The position numbers were made by a program, and so were the translations under genes. The notes beneath the pieces were generated by a model. That model saw only the letters and a program-made list of their open reading frames with translations, did not search any database and was not told the origin of the DNA. This document shows, in pieces, positions 39,692 through 51,094 of a stretch of 58,582 bases of DNA. This stretch comes from a virus. Location: positions 1-58,582 of the IMG/VR virus record IMGVR_UViG_3300046167_000222; one strand, given 5' to 3'. The stretch's first letter is position 1; each line of letters starts with the position of its first letter.

Positions 39692-41338
39692 CTATGCCAC
39701 CGTCAGATTTCCGTTGACGGTAAGTGTTACGTTACTGCCAAGCGTTAAAGGGCCAACAGCCAAAGCGTTGTCTGTCGAGCCTATGGTTACATTTGAACTG
39801 AGTGTCTGCGAGTGAACACGAAAGATGTCACCCTTGCCATTCGTGGTATCACCAGTAGCACCATTGTTACCATCGAAGTACCCTGCGCCAGCTTGTGGGG
39901 CGCTTACTGTACCGCCCACCCAATTTGTGCCGTTATACTGAAGGAATTGCCCATTAGTTGCACCAGATGCAGCCACATCATTGGCATCGTTGATGCTGAA
40001 ATTACTTACAGAGAATGTGCCGTAAGCCACGATGTCTACTGTGTCATTGACCGCTGCGCCAGAAGCCAAAACAATGCTTGTGCCGTTGGTGGCAGTAAAG
40101 TCAGTGCCAGAAATCAGCTTAATACCGTTCAAATACAAATCAACAAAGCCAGCGTCATATGTTGCGGCAAAGCTAGTTTGACCAGCCGTTGCTGTATAAG
40201 ACACACGCTGAGATGTTCCGTTGACTGATGATCCAGCGTTTTGGAAACCTGATGAGCCGTACACCTTCATAGTCTGCGCCGAGGTATCGAACCACAAATC
40301 CCCAGATGTCGGAGATGATGGGGCTGTTCCACCAACAAAGTATGTGTCACCAAAGTTGTTGATGTCAGCAAGATTAGAAGCAACAGTGTTGACATTGGCA
40401 ATGTCTGTGCCAACAAGGTTGACGTTAGCAATGTTATTAGAAACTACATCAATCTCTGAGGTAGCCTCATTGAGATCGTTAGCTACTGTGACTACTTTAG
40501 CTACTTCAGCAGCAATAGCTGAAATGTCAGTTGCATTTGTTGCAGCAGCAGTAACATCAGCAGCAATTCCAGCAACAGTCGTGATGTTGGCAGAGATACC
40601 AGCCGCAGTGTTTACGTTGGCAATGTTCGTTGCCACGGTTCCAATGTCAGTTGCGTCAGCAGCGACAGCGTTGATGTTGGATGTGTTGCCAGCAACGGTA
40701 GTTACGTTAGCCGCAATGCCTGAGACTGTAGTTACGTCAGTTTTAATTGCAGCAGTGTCAGTAATGGCATCAGTAGCTACTGTACCATCTTGGATGTCAG
40801 CAAGTGTAGCAATGTCAGCCGCAGCCGCAGCTACGGTGGTTACACCAGCAGTAGATGGGCCGTTAATAAGATCGCCAGTAACAGAATCAAACGCCAGCAC
40901 CTTGCCAGCCCGGCTAGCAAGAGCAGGCAAAATCAAATTAGCAGCAGCATCAGCATCAGTCAGGCGAAGTGAACGACTAACCTCATCATTAAGATCAGCA
41001 TTGATTGCTGTGATCCGATCTAACTCCTCATTCAGAGAAGTAACATCGAATGGGCCAGACGTTGGAAAGTCTGTAGTACGCTCAAGCGGAATGCTTCTTG
41101 TTATAACAACAGTGCTGCCACCAGACGCACCAACAACCGTCATTGCAATTGAGCCTGTTGCCCCGGAACCGCCAGTTACAGTGTAATCAGTTGTGATGGT
41201 TTTAAGCGTGCCGTCAACATATGCATTGAGATCGCCTTCTTCAAAGAACTCAAACGGCACAGTAAAGCTAGACTGTGTAACACCAGATGCCACAGTGTAG
41301 GATATTCGTGGTGAATTATCGCTCAAGTTAATTGTCAT
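39692..41338 (-). CDS. T7-type tail fibre, short form (copy 2)
   Basis: 548 residues. The first about 190 residues are nearly identical to copy 1 (gp17-type N-terminus). Then comes a shorter rod of repeats (ANVTTVAGNTSNINAVAADA types), one SYTATAGQTSFAATYDAGFV, DLYLNGIKLI module and a C-terminal FDGNNGATGDTTNGKGD plus a short beta region. No cupredoxin segment. The next gene starts right after the stop. Confidence 0.88.
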   Translation of the reverse strand: MTINLSDNSPRISYTVASGVTQSSFTVPFEFFEEGDLNAYVDGTLKTITTDYTVTGGSGATGSIAMTVVGASGGSTVVITRSIPLERTTDFPTSGPFDVTSLNEELDRITAINADLNDEVSRSLRLTDADAAANLILPALASRAGKVLAFDSVTGDLINGPSTAGVTTVAAAAADIATLADIQDGTVATDAITDTAAIKTDVTTVSGIAANVTTVAGNTSNINAVAADATDIGTVATNIANVNTAAGISANITTVAGIAADVTAAATNATDISAIAAEVAKVVTVANDLNEATSEIDVVSNNIANVNLVGTDIANVNTVASNLADINNFGDTYFVGGTAPSSPTSGDLWFDTSAQTMKVYGSSGFQNAGSSVNGTSQRVSYTATAGQTSFAATYDAGFVDLYLNGIKLISGTDFTATNGTSIVLASGAAVNDTVDIVAYGTFSVSNFSINDANDVAASGATNGQFLQYNGTNWVGGTVSAPQAGAGYFDGNNGATGDTTNGKGDIFRVHSQTLSSNVTIGSTDNALAVGPLTLGSNVTLTVNGNLTVA

Positions 41339-41353
41339 AGTAATCCTCTATCA

Positions 41354-41365
41354 TGCAGTAATGCA
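41354..41365. promoter_or_regulatory. Operator-like palindrome (copy 2)
   Basis: TGCA-GTAA-TGCA, matching 5932-5943, in the gap before the fibre gene. Confidence 0.55.
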
Positions 41366-41380
41366 GTTTGCCACGCACAA

Positions 41381-44300
41381 TTAACGGCGACCTGCGTTAA
41401 AGAAATCTCTTGCATCATCGCGCCACAAAGGTAGACCAACAAACGGCATTGCGTAGCCTAAATCTTTAGTGGCTCCCACTCTGTCACCTTTAAGGTAGCG
41501 ATCCCAAAGACGATAATATTCCAAACCCAATCCAGCCGGTGCGCCTAACACTTCAGCAACAGCATCGCCCTGTCTTTCGCTAGGTGTTCCGCTAATCCAT
41601 TTAGGCGGGATAGGAGATGTATTCTCGCGCATCATGCCAGTGTTAACTGCCATAGCCAGACCGCGATACCCAATGTCAGAATACACACCTAAGATGCCTG
41701 AGTGATCTACAACTCTTGCCATTGTCTCAATGCTATCTGCATCTTTCCACCATGACTGATCTTTGAGTGACAAAGATAGGTAAGACATACCAAGCAATGC
41801 TGACACGCCTTGCAATCTATAAGCCCTGCTTGGGTCAGCAATCGCACCAATGATCTTGTTGTTCGCACCAAAGGCAAAGTTCATAAAAGTAAACGGCAGC
41901 GTCATAAGCTGGCTGTCCATACGAACAAGAGCAGTCGATCCAGTAGATGCTCGCTTGTCTATTGCGTACATCTTAGGAAATACTTTGCGCATCTGTTGAA
42001 AGTATGCGTTGTCTTTCATGTACATCACGCCATCCATGATGCGTGGCTTATCGAACGTAGTAGCCATGATGATGGTGTTATTAGAGTGAGATGCAATAGC
42101 TGCCTGATACTGACGCACCGCTGCACGTTGTTGCGGCGTGTCTCGTTTCCAAGCGTCTGTGTTAGAATACACAAAGTCTTCTGACTGATGCTTAGTAACA
42201 GGAGCATCAGCAATGATCTTAGCCATCTCCTCATCGATACCATAGCGAGCCAGATACTCACGATCAGTAGGCGTTGATTGTGCCCTTTGACCATTTCTGA
42301 GACAGCTTAAAGAATTTATCCTGCACAACAATCTGATCTAACAGCTTGCCGCTGACAGTCACAGGCATCAAACCATTCATTGTGTAATAGACTTTGTTAC
42401 CAACAGCAGTAGCTTTTTCTAGCATGTTAGGCTGAATGCGCTTGATGTTATCAGACAAGATCTCTCTTGCAGCTACGTTGCGAGAGATGTCAAGCAACTC
42501 ACCAGCAAGGTTAGCCTGCCGGAATACACCAGCAACAAAGCCTGTGTCAGCTAACGCAGCCGCACCAGCCTTGCCCACATCCTTGTACCCATGAGCAAGA
42601 ACAATACTACCAACATCAGTGATAGCAGACACACCAGCACCACCAAGATAAGTCCAACCTGTCCATGACTTGACTGCTTTAGCTAACTGGTTATCCCAGC
42701 GATCAGGACGCTTGACGAAGTTACCCATCACTCTGTCATAGTCACCAACCATAGCAGCTTTGGCGTTAAGGATTTGATCCTCTGACAGCTTGCCTTTGCG
42801 CAACTCAGTCTCGAACGCATCCATAACTTCATCGATTGTTCTGCCACCGTATGTTTCAGCAAATGCAATCTTCTTACCCATGCGTTCAAAGTAGCTGTAA
42901 AGAGCGTCCTCATCTTTGATAAGAAACTCCTCGACCATCCACTCGGGTATATTGGTCTTGCGATCTTTAAGGTGCTTAGTGCTGCCACCACCAAATGACA
43001 GGTTCTCAAACTCGTCAGCATCTTCTTCCATGATCTTTGCAACAGTACGTTCTGCGTCTGCTCGGGTTGTGCCAGTGTATTTAGGATCAGGATTGTTGTT
43101 GCGTTCGATAGTGTACCACTCATCAAACTTTGCAGTCAGACGCTCTCTTGCCCCCTCATCTGAAAGCAGCAGCTTCTTGTCGTAATAGATTGGGAACGCA
43201 AAGTCTCTGCGAGGTGGCGAATTGATTAATCCTTCAAATCCATCGATGTCATCTCTGATCTTGTTGATTTCTCTGTCGAGGTCTGTGAGCAATTTGAATT
43301 GTTTTTTGGTTGCGCCTGCGTTGGGCTGTGCTTTAATTTTGGCTTCAAGCTCGACCAGCTTTGTTGTCTTCTCATCCAGCTTTTTATTTGCAGCATCGAT
43401 GCGTTCCTTTAGCTTTGCGTTCTTTGGGAACACACCAAAGAATGTGGCATCCTCGCCAATCTCTTTGAATGATTTATCTAGCAACACGGCTGCATTCTTC
43501 TGACTGTCAGTCATTGTTGCAGCAGCTTCTCTAGCAATACGAGGATTGCCAGAGTTTACTTTGACATGCTTGGTGATAGTGTCAGCAAGCCATGCATTAT
43601 ACTCTTTGTTATTACGGTAAAACACACCAGCAAAAGAACTAGCCTTCTCACCTATGCCTATGTCTTGCGCATGCAAGTCACGCAAGCCACGCTGCACAGA
43701 GTTAAACGCACCATAGTAGGGCAGGATGCGCTGCGCTAACGACTGCGTTGCTTTGCCTTCTGCGTTTGCTTTAGTGGCGATAGATGCATTGCTAGACATA
43801 CGGATAGCTAAAGACTTTGCGCCCTGCGGCATAGCTGGATCAGCTAGAAACTTTTGCAAGTCATTACTTAGAGGGTTAGAAAACTTTAATGTGTTGTCAC
43901 CGTCATTTTCAATAGATCCAGCTTCTCTTTTAGCTGATTCTGTTGTCGTATTAATATTTAGCTCGTCTTCTTTTGTTAGATTTACAGATCCATCACTGCC
44001 CCATATGTGGCGTGATTGCTCACCATCTACAGAACGAATAACTTTATTGACTGTAGATTTAATCAATGGCTTAGCGTAGGTCAGACCCATGCCAAGCACA
44101 GGCGACAATGCAGTAGATGCTGCAATGTTAAGCGTAGATTCAAAGTCAGCGTCAGCAACTTGAAACGGCTCTCTGATAATCTCTGATGTAGCACCACCAA
44201 CAAAACCAGCAGCAGCAAACTTCATAGCTGTATTAAGCTTTGATGCGCCGCCAACCACGTTCAGGCCTGGAATGAAGCCGATCAGGAAGCTGGGTATGTC

Positions 44301-44639
44301 GCCAGCTATGTTGGCTGTCAGTGCGCCTTCTTCCATGATCTGGTCACGCTCTAGCGCAAGATCAACCTCACCAATAAGAAAGTCCATATGCTCTTGGTTC
44401 TTGGCACGAACCAAATCATCATAGTACGGAAGATGGCTCTCAGGAATATTGGCAACAGCGTCATAGCTTTCATCCCGCACAACATTACTAAACCGCCTCA
44501 TCTCCTCAAAGTGACCAGCAACAGGCAGGCGATCTGTAAAGGATGCTTTGAATGTTTCAGTCCATGATGGAGCAACGGTTCTGCCATCAGCAAAGCCGCT
44601 GTCCAATGTTATGAAGAAATCAGAAACACCATGATCCAT
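41381..44639 (-). pseudogene. Large internal virion protein, frameshifted (copy 2)
   Basis: Homologue of 5959-9156. The frame breaks near 42268-42288 where copy 2 has an extra G (CAGTAGGCG) and an extra C (TGTGCCCTTT). Most differences elsewhere are substitutions, apart from an insertion near 43880-43980 adding about 13 residues with SAKREAGSIENDG. The hydrophobic N-terminal region is unchanged. Confidence 0.75.
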
Positions 44640-46897
44640 TACTTCTGCCCTGCTAACTGCCTTGCTTTCTCACGTTGAGTATCTAATAGCTTGTTGATTG
44701 ATCTGCTTGTGTTACCAAGCGATGAAGCTTTACCACCAGCTATGCGTGGCTTTACTTGCCCAAGCTGGTTAGTGCCGGTTAAGTAGGCTGCTCTTGCTGC
44801 GTTTGCTGCTTCTAACTCTGCTTGAATTTGCTTTTGAGTAATTGCGCCACGCGCTTGCAAAACAACTTGAGGGGTAACAACGATAGGCTTCATGTTGTTA
44901 TCAAGGATTACTTTGTTATTTCTGTCTACGATGCGGTAGCTAGGAAGATTAGTAGGTACGCCCTTGATTGGCCTTGTGCCTGTCGTTGGCGCAAAGAAAG
45001 CAGTGCTACCCATCTTAAGAGTTTTGCCTGTGCTGTTTTGTTTTAGTGCTGTCTGCGCAGCACCTAAGATAATGTCCATCTCACCATCACGATTGTAATG
45101 ATGCTCTGGTGCAAAGCGTGTGTAGGTTCGCTGACCACCTTCTAATGCCATGTAGTCAGACTTTTGAAATACTTTATCAACAGAGTTTGCAATTATCTCT
45201 GCTGCTCTTGCTGCACCAAATGTGTAAACAAGATCGTCAGAGTATCTAGCAAAGTGTAGATTTACAGCGGCATCAGTGCTGCCTGTTGCGTCACGAACAA
45301 AGTCGAGCGTTGTTGGGTTTTTGCCTGCGTCACCAAAATGCTCTGCCATTCTTTTCTTAACAGTTTCTTGTGCTAATGGATCACGCTCACGCTCTGCTCG
45401 TTTAGCCATAATATCAGCAGGGGTAAAATCTTTGAACAAGGTTGTGTTAGCAACAGCATCCAATGTTTCAAAGAACATGATAGTGTCATCAGGAATACCG
45501 CGACTGTTGTAGACTAAACGCCCACCACGCATACGCTGCGTTGATTGCTTTACAAAGTTGCGCAGCATAACACTAGCCATTGGGTTGTCACTGTTCTGCG
45601 CAAGCCAGCCTTCAATCATGTCAGGTGCTAGTGCATCAGTAACAGACTTAGGTAGCTGTCCATTGCCCATCAGCACTGCTTGCTCTGGCGAGCCGTCATC
45701 AGATAACATTGCGCCTAGATTGTTAAGAACATCCTGCGGTGTACCAACTGCATACTTACCTGTCTTCAAGATGTGATCGCCAGCATTAGCAGACAACGGC
45801 GCACCACTAGCAGCCAAGCGGCTATAAGCACCGCGCAGCAAGCTATCTCTATTAGCCTTTGTTTGTGCAACGATGTTGTTTTCTACGCTGTCAAATGAAG
45901 ATGCAAGCTTGTCTTGCACATCACCAAAGCCATCTGATGCAATTACTTTATCAAGGCCAACAGCCTCTAAAATATCACGATGCTCTGGGTTAGTAATGTT
46001 ATCCATATTGCCAGTACGAATAGCGGTCTGAGCAGACTGCATAATGTTACCAATAGGAATGTCTTGCGTATATTGATTGTAATTATCACCAATGTTCTGA
46101 ATCAAAGCAGATGCAACATTGTCTAGCTTGCCAAGAAAATGATTTTGTTTCACATCATTCTTTAGCTTCTGCATCATCTCGCGTTCAGCAAGCGTAGGAA
46201 AGTCCTCAACTAAACCATCAATAATCTCAAGAATATTATCTTTATTATAGTCAGCATTATCGCCAACTACATCGCCGCTTTCATAATCCTTAGACTGCAA
46301 ACCAACCATTGCTCTTTGGTTAGAGATAGCTGATTCCAAGATCTGCACACGGTTTACAAACGCTGCCTTATGCTCAACACCAAGCCTGTCAGCATATAGT
46401 TTGCTGCCATGCGTAAAGCCTTCTGCATCCATTGCCTGCGCTAAAACAGATTGATACTTAGCCAGCGATGGGTCTGATCCAAGTCTCTTTAATGTTTCTT
46501 CTGAGTATGCTTTCCACTTGTCACCAAAAGCTTTGTAGTCTTTGGTTTGATCGTGCTGCGCATGCAACACAGATGCATGCTTTTGAGCATCCAATGTAAG
46601 CCGTTCAATAAACCGTTTGTCTGCTTCCGGCACAGCATTCTGCCGAGCAACCTTAGAAAAGTTTTCCGGTATCTCCACTGGCATTACTTTGCCATCTTTA
46701 TCTTTACCAAATGCAGCAGTCTGCCCGAACTGAGTACCTTTTAATTCTTCTGCGGCATACTTCTTAGCGTAGTCATACTCAAATAGTTTCTTGCCAATGT
46801 TAGACAGCGTTTCACCAGAAGTGTCACGCATAGGAGTAACAACGCCGATAGGCTCGTTGTAAACAGGATTGCCGGTAAACTTTGGGATCTCAGCCAT
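44639..46897 (-). CDS. Internal virion (ejection) protein, intact (copy 2)
   Basis: 752 residues. Starts MAEIPKFTGNPVYNEPIGVV. Largely helical with no clear catalytic motif. Conserved parts include QKASVLH-like coiled segments, GSKLYADRLGVEHKAAFVNR and SRSINKLLDTQREKARQLAG at the C-terminus. Lies between the gp14-like gene and the largest ejection gene; T7 gp15-like by order and size. Stop and next start overlap as TAATG. This is the reference for the broken copy 1 gene. Confidence 0.75.
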   Translation of the reverse strand: MAEIPKFTGNPVYNEPIGVVTPMRDTSGETLSNIGKKLFEYDYAKKYAAEELKGTQFGQTAAFGKDKDGKVMPVEIPENFSKVARQNAVPEADKRFIERLTLDAQKHASVLHAQHDQTKDYKAFGDKWKAYSEETLKRLGSDPSLAKYQSVLAQAMDAEGFTHGSKLYADRLGVEHKAAFVNRVQILESAISNQRAMVGLQSKDYESGDVVGDNADYNKDNILEIIDGLVEDFPTLAEREMMQKLKNDVKQNHFLGKLDNVASALIQNIGDNYNQYTQDIPIGNIMQSAQTAIRTGNMDNITNPEHRDILEAVGLDKVIASDGFGDVQDKLASSFDSVENNIVAQTKANRDSLLRGAYSRLAASGAPLSANAGDHILKTGKYAVGTPQDVLNNLGAMLSDDGSPEQAVLMGNGQLPKSVTDALAPDMIEGWLAQNSDNPMASVMLRNFVKQSTQRMRGGRLVYNSRGIPDDTIMFFETLDAVANTTLFKDFTPADIMAKRAERERDPLAQETVKKRMAEHFGDAGKNPTTLDFVRDATGSTDAAVNLHFARYSDDLVYTFGAARAAEIIANSVDKVFQKSDYMALEGGQRTYTRFAPEHHYNRDGEMDIILGAAQTALKQNSTGKTLKMGSTAFFAPTTGTRPIKGVPTNLPSYRIVDRNNKVILDNNMKPIVVTPQVVLQARGAITQKQIQAELEAANAARAAYLTGTNQLGQVKPRIAGGKASSLGNTSRSINKLLDTQREKARQLAGQK

Positions 46898-47330
46898 TAT
46901 GTAATATCCGTCATCTTGTCCATGCCAATTGCAAAGTCAGCTATGCCAGCCATCATCGTTGCGTTGGCGTTAATAGTACCCTGCGTCTGGTGTTCTCTGC
47001 CTGATAGCGCATACGGTTTTCAGCAAACATGCTGTTCACTCTGGCGCGATCAATCTGCTCAATGCTTTTATCCTTTGCCTGCCTTAACCCTAGCCTTAAA
47101 CGATCGATCATTAACGTCACGGTTGGACTTGCCACGAATAGAGTTGGCTGTTGAGCGATAGGTTTCAAAAGCATCAAGGCGATCATTATGCTCTGCTGAC
47201 CGCGAATACGCTCAAGCTTTGCGTTAAACTCCTGCTGCTCGGCAACGCGAGCCGCTTGCCTGCGCTGCGCTGATGCCTGCTGCATTGATCCAAACAGGCT
47301 TAACACCTGACCAAACATCATCAAACTCAT
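46897..47330 (-). pseudogene. gp14-like internal virion protein, frameshifted (copy 2)
   Basis: Homologue of 11428-11862 with several one-base indels: near 47193 (CTCTGCTG versus CTCTTGCTG), near 47080 and near 46982 (CCTGCGTC versus CCTGCCGTC). Frame changes return and leave again, typical of uncorrected read errors. Confidence 0.7.
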
Positions 47331-49552
47331 TAGAATGCCACCTCTGTTACAAGACCATTGACTTGAATAGGCAGTGGTGCAGATTGAGAAATGGTAACGC
47401 GAGGATCCCTATCGTATCCAAGCACTCTAAATTCTTCCTTGCCACTAACGGCATTAACACCACTTGCCTGATTTTGTTGCACAGTACGGATCACCAGTTC
47501 TGTGCCATTGACTGAAACGCTCAATGTTTCCTCAAGGTCAAGAGTAACCATTGTTATCTTGCGGGGTCTGCCGGTCAAAGGACCACCCGGAACCGCGCCA
47601 TCAACAGGAAGCGTTTTGATCTCAGGAATAAAACGATAGCCTATCTGCACACTGGTAGATAACTTCACAGCACTAACATCTGCGTTGCCGCCAGCCACAG
47701 TAAACGTACCTAAATACTCTGTGCCATCAACTGCATGCACTACAGCCCCATCTGCAAAGTGAGCAGACACATCAAACACACCATCCACGCCAGTAAAGTC
47801 AGCGCAGAAATCCATCTTCATAGATGTGTTAAACTGTTCTAAAACCAGCTTCTCTGTTCCATCACCAGCATCTCTAACAGAGACACAGAATAAATCTTCA
47901 TCAACAGCACAGATAGAATGAAACTTGCCTTCAGTATTCCAACGCATCCAGCCAGCACGTTTCTCGTCTCGTAAGCTATGGAATACAGCTAACTCACCAT
48001 TATCCATGATAAACAAGCCATACGCGCCCGGTCGAGCAAGAGAGCCTTTGAGCGTAGTCATCTGCACAGGATTGCTAACTAAGTGGCTAGACAGCAAAGA
48101 CACCATAGTAGATGTGTAAGCGGCCTCTGAATCAGAGAAGATATACTCTCTAACGGCTGAGCCTGTTGCTTGTACAAACAAGGTTGCGCCATCAAGAGAC
48201 TGTGGCCTTACATAACCAGAGCCAACTGGTGTCTGCAAAGATACTTTTGCTTTTGATGGCGTAACAGGAGCGTCTTGGAAAGCAGGCACATAAAACTCTG
48301 ACTGCGATGCAAACACTTGCAAGTCACGGTTAGACACAAGATGACGTATCTGGTTAGTAACACCAACGCTTGCATCGATGTCGATAGCATCATCATCTTC
48401 AGCTTCACCAATATCAAAGTTGAAGTAATGCCCTGTCTTAGATGCCCATAATCCATCAGGCTGACTTGGCGTACCACCAAACCACAACCTATCCTCATGG
48501 AATGTAATAGCCTGTGGGAAGCCTCTGAGACTGCTGTAGGACTGTTCGTACCATTCAGTGGTAGGGGAGGCGCTTCTAACAGTTGGAGAGCCTCCACCGT
48601 CAACCTCGGACGTTGCAGAGGCCCCCGCTGTAAATTCGTATCTATTATCGTCAATGATCCGGCTAATAGTTCTGCTGCCATTAATTTTGTTAGCAGCGAT
48701 GCCGCCAAGACCACCAGCTTCTTGAATGTTTATCGATGCGCCATTAGCCAAACCATGCAAGGCATGCGTGACCTCTACCTTGTTAGAATCTTTTTTCGTT
48801 TTGAGAGCATCAATATCAAGCTGTGTTTTTAGTGTGCCTTGAAGGACGGCTGTTACTTGTGTGGCTGATATAAACGCAGTGATAATTGCTTCAGTCTCAT
48901 GGATCAAAAGCCTTGTTCCAACATGCGCTGCATCAAAATAATTCTGCGAGCAAGTAAGCGTAACAGTGCCGCTAGTTGAACTAGAAGCAATTGTTGTTCC
49001 TGCACCTTGAAAATTATAGTAAGGCTGATACTTTTTATTGCCATCAATCGATTGATCAAACTCAAAGATCCGCATCTCAAAGCTAGTCAACCCAGTACGC
49101 ACTAACTCACGGCACAGGAACGTGCGGTGAGCGATAAACATAAAGTCACCTTTTTGTGTGTAGGTGATCTGGTTTAGGTTAGAATTAGTAACAGGAACAG
49201 GATCACCATTGACATCAACAGTGAGGGTTTGAACAAAGGACACGGCTCCTGCGAGATCGATCCGAAAGATGTCGATGCGAGTATCTGAGAATGCAATGAT
49301 ATACTTTTCATCATCAGAGAAAACAAACGGCTCAAGACGTATTTGTTGAGCCAGTGAAGAATCATATGTATGCGTAAACTCATGTATGCGCTCAGTGCCG
49401 GGTCGGTTAATAACCCCGCCTTCAGCGCGAATAAAAAAGTTCTTTACAGATTCCGCAGCCGCAACATAGACAGGACTATCCGTCCTAGATCTCAGTGACG
49501 GACTAACTTCACCAAAAGAAAAGTTGTTTAGCGGTACGCGTATTCTCGCCAT
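47330..49552 (-). CDS. Tail nozzle/tubular protein B, intact (copy 2)
   Basis: 740 residues. RVPLNNFSFGEVSPSLRSRT, then VAAAESVKNFF and GGVINRPGTERIHEF give the family signature at the N-terminus. A WYEQSYSSLRGFPQAITFHE segment with DRLWFGGTPSQPDGLWAS, and FASQSEFYVP, are typical of the gp12-like nozzle. It forms the end of the short tail. Overlaps the tail adaptor and gp14-like genes by 1 nt each. Confidence 0.85.
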   Translation of the reverse strand: MARIRVPLNNFSFGEVSPSLRSRTDSPVYVAAAESVKNFFIRAEGGVINRPGTERIHEFTHTYDSSLAQQIRLEPFVFSDDEKYIIAFSDTRIDIFRIDLAGAVSFVQTLTVDVNGDPVPVTNSNLNQITYTQKGDFMFIAHRTFLCRELVRTGLTSFEMRIFEFDQSIDGNKKYQPYYNFQGAGTTIASSSTSGTVTLTCSQNYFDAAHVGTRLLIHETEAIITAFISATQVTAVLQGTLKTQLDIDALKTKKDSNKVEVTHALHGLANGASINIQEAGGLGGIAANKINGSRTISRIIDDNRYEFTAGASATSEVDGGGSPTVRSASPTTEWYEQSYSSLRGFPQAITFHEDRLWFGGTPSQPDGLWASKTGHYFNFDIGEAEDDDAIDIDASVGVTNQIRHLVSNRDLQVFASQSEFYVPAFQDAPVTPSKAKVSLQTPVGSGYVRPQSLDGATLFVQATGSAVREYIFSDSEAAYTSTMVSLLSSHLVSNPVQMTTLKGSLARPGAYGLFIMDNGELAVFHSLRDEKRAGWMRWNTEGKFHSICAVDEDLFCVSVRDAGDGTEKLVLEQFNTSMKMDFCADFTGVDGVFDVSAHFADGAVVHAVDGTEYLGTFTVAGGNADVSAVKLSTSVQIGYRFIPEIKTLPVDGAVPGGPLTGRPRKITMVTLDLEETLSVSVNGTELVIRTVQQNQASGVNAVSGKEEFRVLGYDRDPRVTISQSAPLPIQVNGLVTEVAF

Positions 49553-50136
49553 TAACTTCGCCTTTCAGCAATGAACCTCGATGTTACAAGTTTGCGTGTT
49601 GTTTGCTGCTGGCTATCCAATGTCTTAGCCTGCTGCATTAACTGTGCAGCTTTCTTTTCAAACATTGTTGCAAGCTGCTCGTCTCTTGCAATTGCAAGCG
49701 CAAACGCTGCCGCAAGAGCGTACTCAACAGCTAGTGTAAAGTAGCTGGGGAAGTCTTGCTCACCAGCACGATATGTGTAATCAGCAACAACCACTTCATT
49801 AGCTGTGGCATTAGAGTAGATCTTGTCTCCATACACATTGTATTCAAGATTAAGATCATTCACCGTCACTGCATGCAGCATTAACAAATCATTAGGCAGT
49901 TGATGCGCAGTATCAAATCTTCCAGTAGGCGCAGCCGTCAAAGCATTTAGTATCGCTTGGTTTGTAGCAAACCTCCAACGACTAGCGCACATAGCAGTAC
50001 GCACAACATCCTCATACACATTTGAGGCAACAAGTGCCTCAGTGGATGAAGATGAAAAAGACGTAATTGGCTGCGCACCAATAAGAACCAAGGCGCGTGC
50101 CGCAATGTCAATATCTGAATTAGCTGCTGATGGCAT
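49552..50136 (-). CDS. Tail tubular protein A-like adaptor (copy 2)
   Basis: 194 residues with the same sequence as 14085-14669; DNA differences are silent. This shows purifying selection on the protein. Confidence 0.82.
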   Translation of the reverse strand: MPSAANSDIDIAARALVLIGAQPITSFSSSSTEALVASNVYEDVVRTAMCASRWRFATNQAILNALTAAPTGRFDTAHQLPNDLLMLHAVTVNDLNLEYNVYGDKIYSNATANEVVVADYTYRAGEQDFPSYFTLAVEYALAAAFALAIARDEQLATMFEKKAAQLMQQAKTLDSQQQTTRKLVTSRFIAERRS

Positions 50137-50144
50137 ATGGGTTA

Positions 50145-50166
50145 GGGGGAGAGTTGTCTCTCCCCC
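50145..50166 (-). terminator. Hairpin after capsid gene (copy 2)
   Basis: On the mRNA strand GGGGGAGAG-ACAA-CTCTCCCCC, a perfect 9-bp stem at the same place as 14678-14699. Relative to copy 1 two stem pairs are swapped on both sides. Confidence 0.8.
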
Positions 50167-50172
50167 ATTCCT

Positions 50173-50985
50173 TTAGTTGTTGTCTAAGAGTTCGTACACG
50201 CCGTTGTCGTTGATTACGACTGCGCCCATGCTCATCATTGATGTAGCAAGATGTGACGCTTTTTCTGGCACATAGTTTAGCTCTGTAGAAACATCAGCAT
50301 TCACGCCAAGACCAACAGCCGAGGTGTGGTAAGCCAAGTTTTTGCCAGCAGTAACAGCAGATGTTGAGAAGATCTTGAAACCCAAGAAATCCTTCATTGT
50401 CATGCCACCAGCAAATGGTAGGTTCTGATCGCCAACAAAGTCTGACGATGCAAACTCGTTGATGTTGAACAGATCTGCATAACCAGCAGGAGACATCGCA
50501 ATGTAACGATTGCCATCTTCTGGAATGTCAGCCGAACCAAATGTTTCAAACAATGCAAGCAAGTTTGCTTTGCTAACAGCAGTACCAGTTGTGCTGATCT
50601 GTGTTGCGTTAGCACCTGTGTCCATTGCAGTGTAGATGATCTCATCTGTCTTACGACCAAGAGCAGCAGCAGCAGATTGTGCTACAGCTTGACGCTCATC
50701 AATGTTGGTCTTCAACTCATCTAACTTGTCGATGTATTCTGCGGCATAGAAGTCAGCCATGGTTGCCTCGACATTTGTATGTACGAGTTCCATTGCGGTT
50801 ACTGCGCCGTTGCGAGCCTTTGTTGAAGCTGAGCCTGTTCCGATTTTCTGAAAGCGTACAACGCTACCACGGACGTTACCAGATGTGCGTACTGTATTGC
50901 GGAGCTTTGACCCCATACGCTGATAAGCCATGTGAACTTCGGATTCAAACTGCTTAATAAAGGCAATATCAATTGTATTAGCCAT
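50173..50985 (-). CDS. Major capsid protein (copy 2)
   Basis: 270 residues. Differs from copy 1 chiefly where ATQISTTGTAVSKANLLALF replaces ATQIGAVGSAVSKADLLSLF, and at a few residues near the C-terminus. Confidence 0.85.
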   Translation of the reverse strand: MANTIDIAFIKQFESEVHMAYQRMGSKLRNTVRTSGNVRGSVVRFQKIGTGSASTKARNGAVTAMELVHTNVEATMADFYAAEYIDKLDELKTNIDERQAVAQSAAAALGRKTDEIIYTAMDTGANATQISTTGTAVSKANLLALFETFGSADIPEDGNRYIAMSPAGYADLFNINEFASSDFVGDQNLPFAGGMTMKDFLGFKIFSTSAVTAGKNLAYHTSAVGLGVNADVSTELNYVPEKASHLATSMMSMGAVVINDNGVYELLDNN

Positions 50986-51094
50986 AATATTAAAGTCCTT
51001 ACCAAAAAAAGAAGTTACATTTTCACGCGGTTGTCCGTCTCTTGCCTCATCCAGTTATCCCTAGCGGGGCTGTCAGTTTGAAACAGGCCGTATA

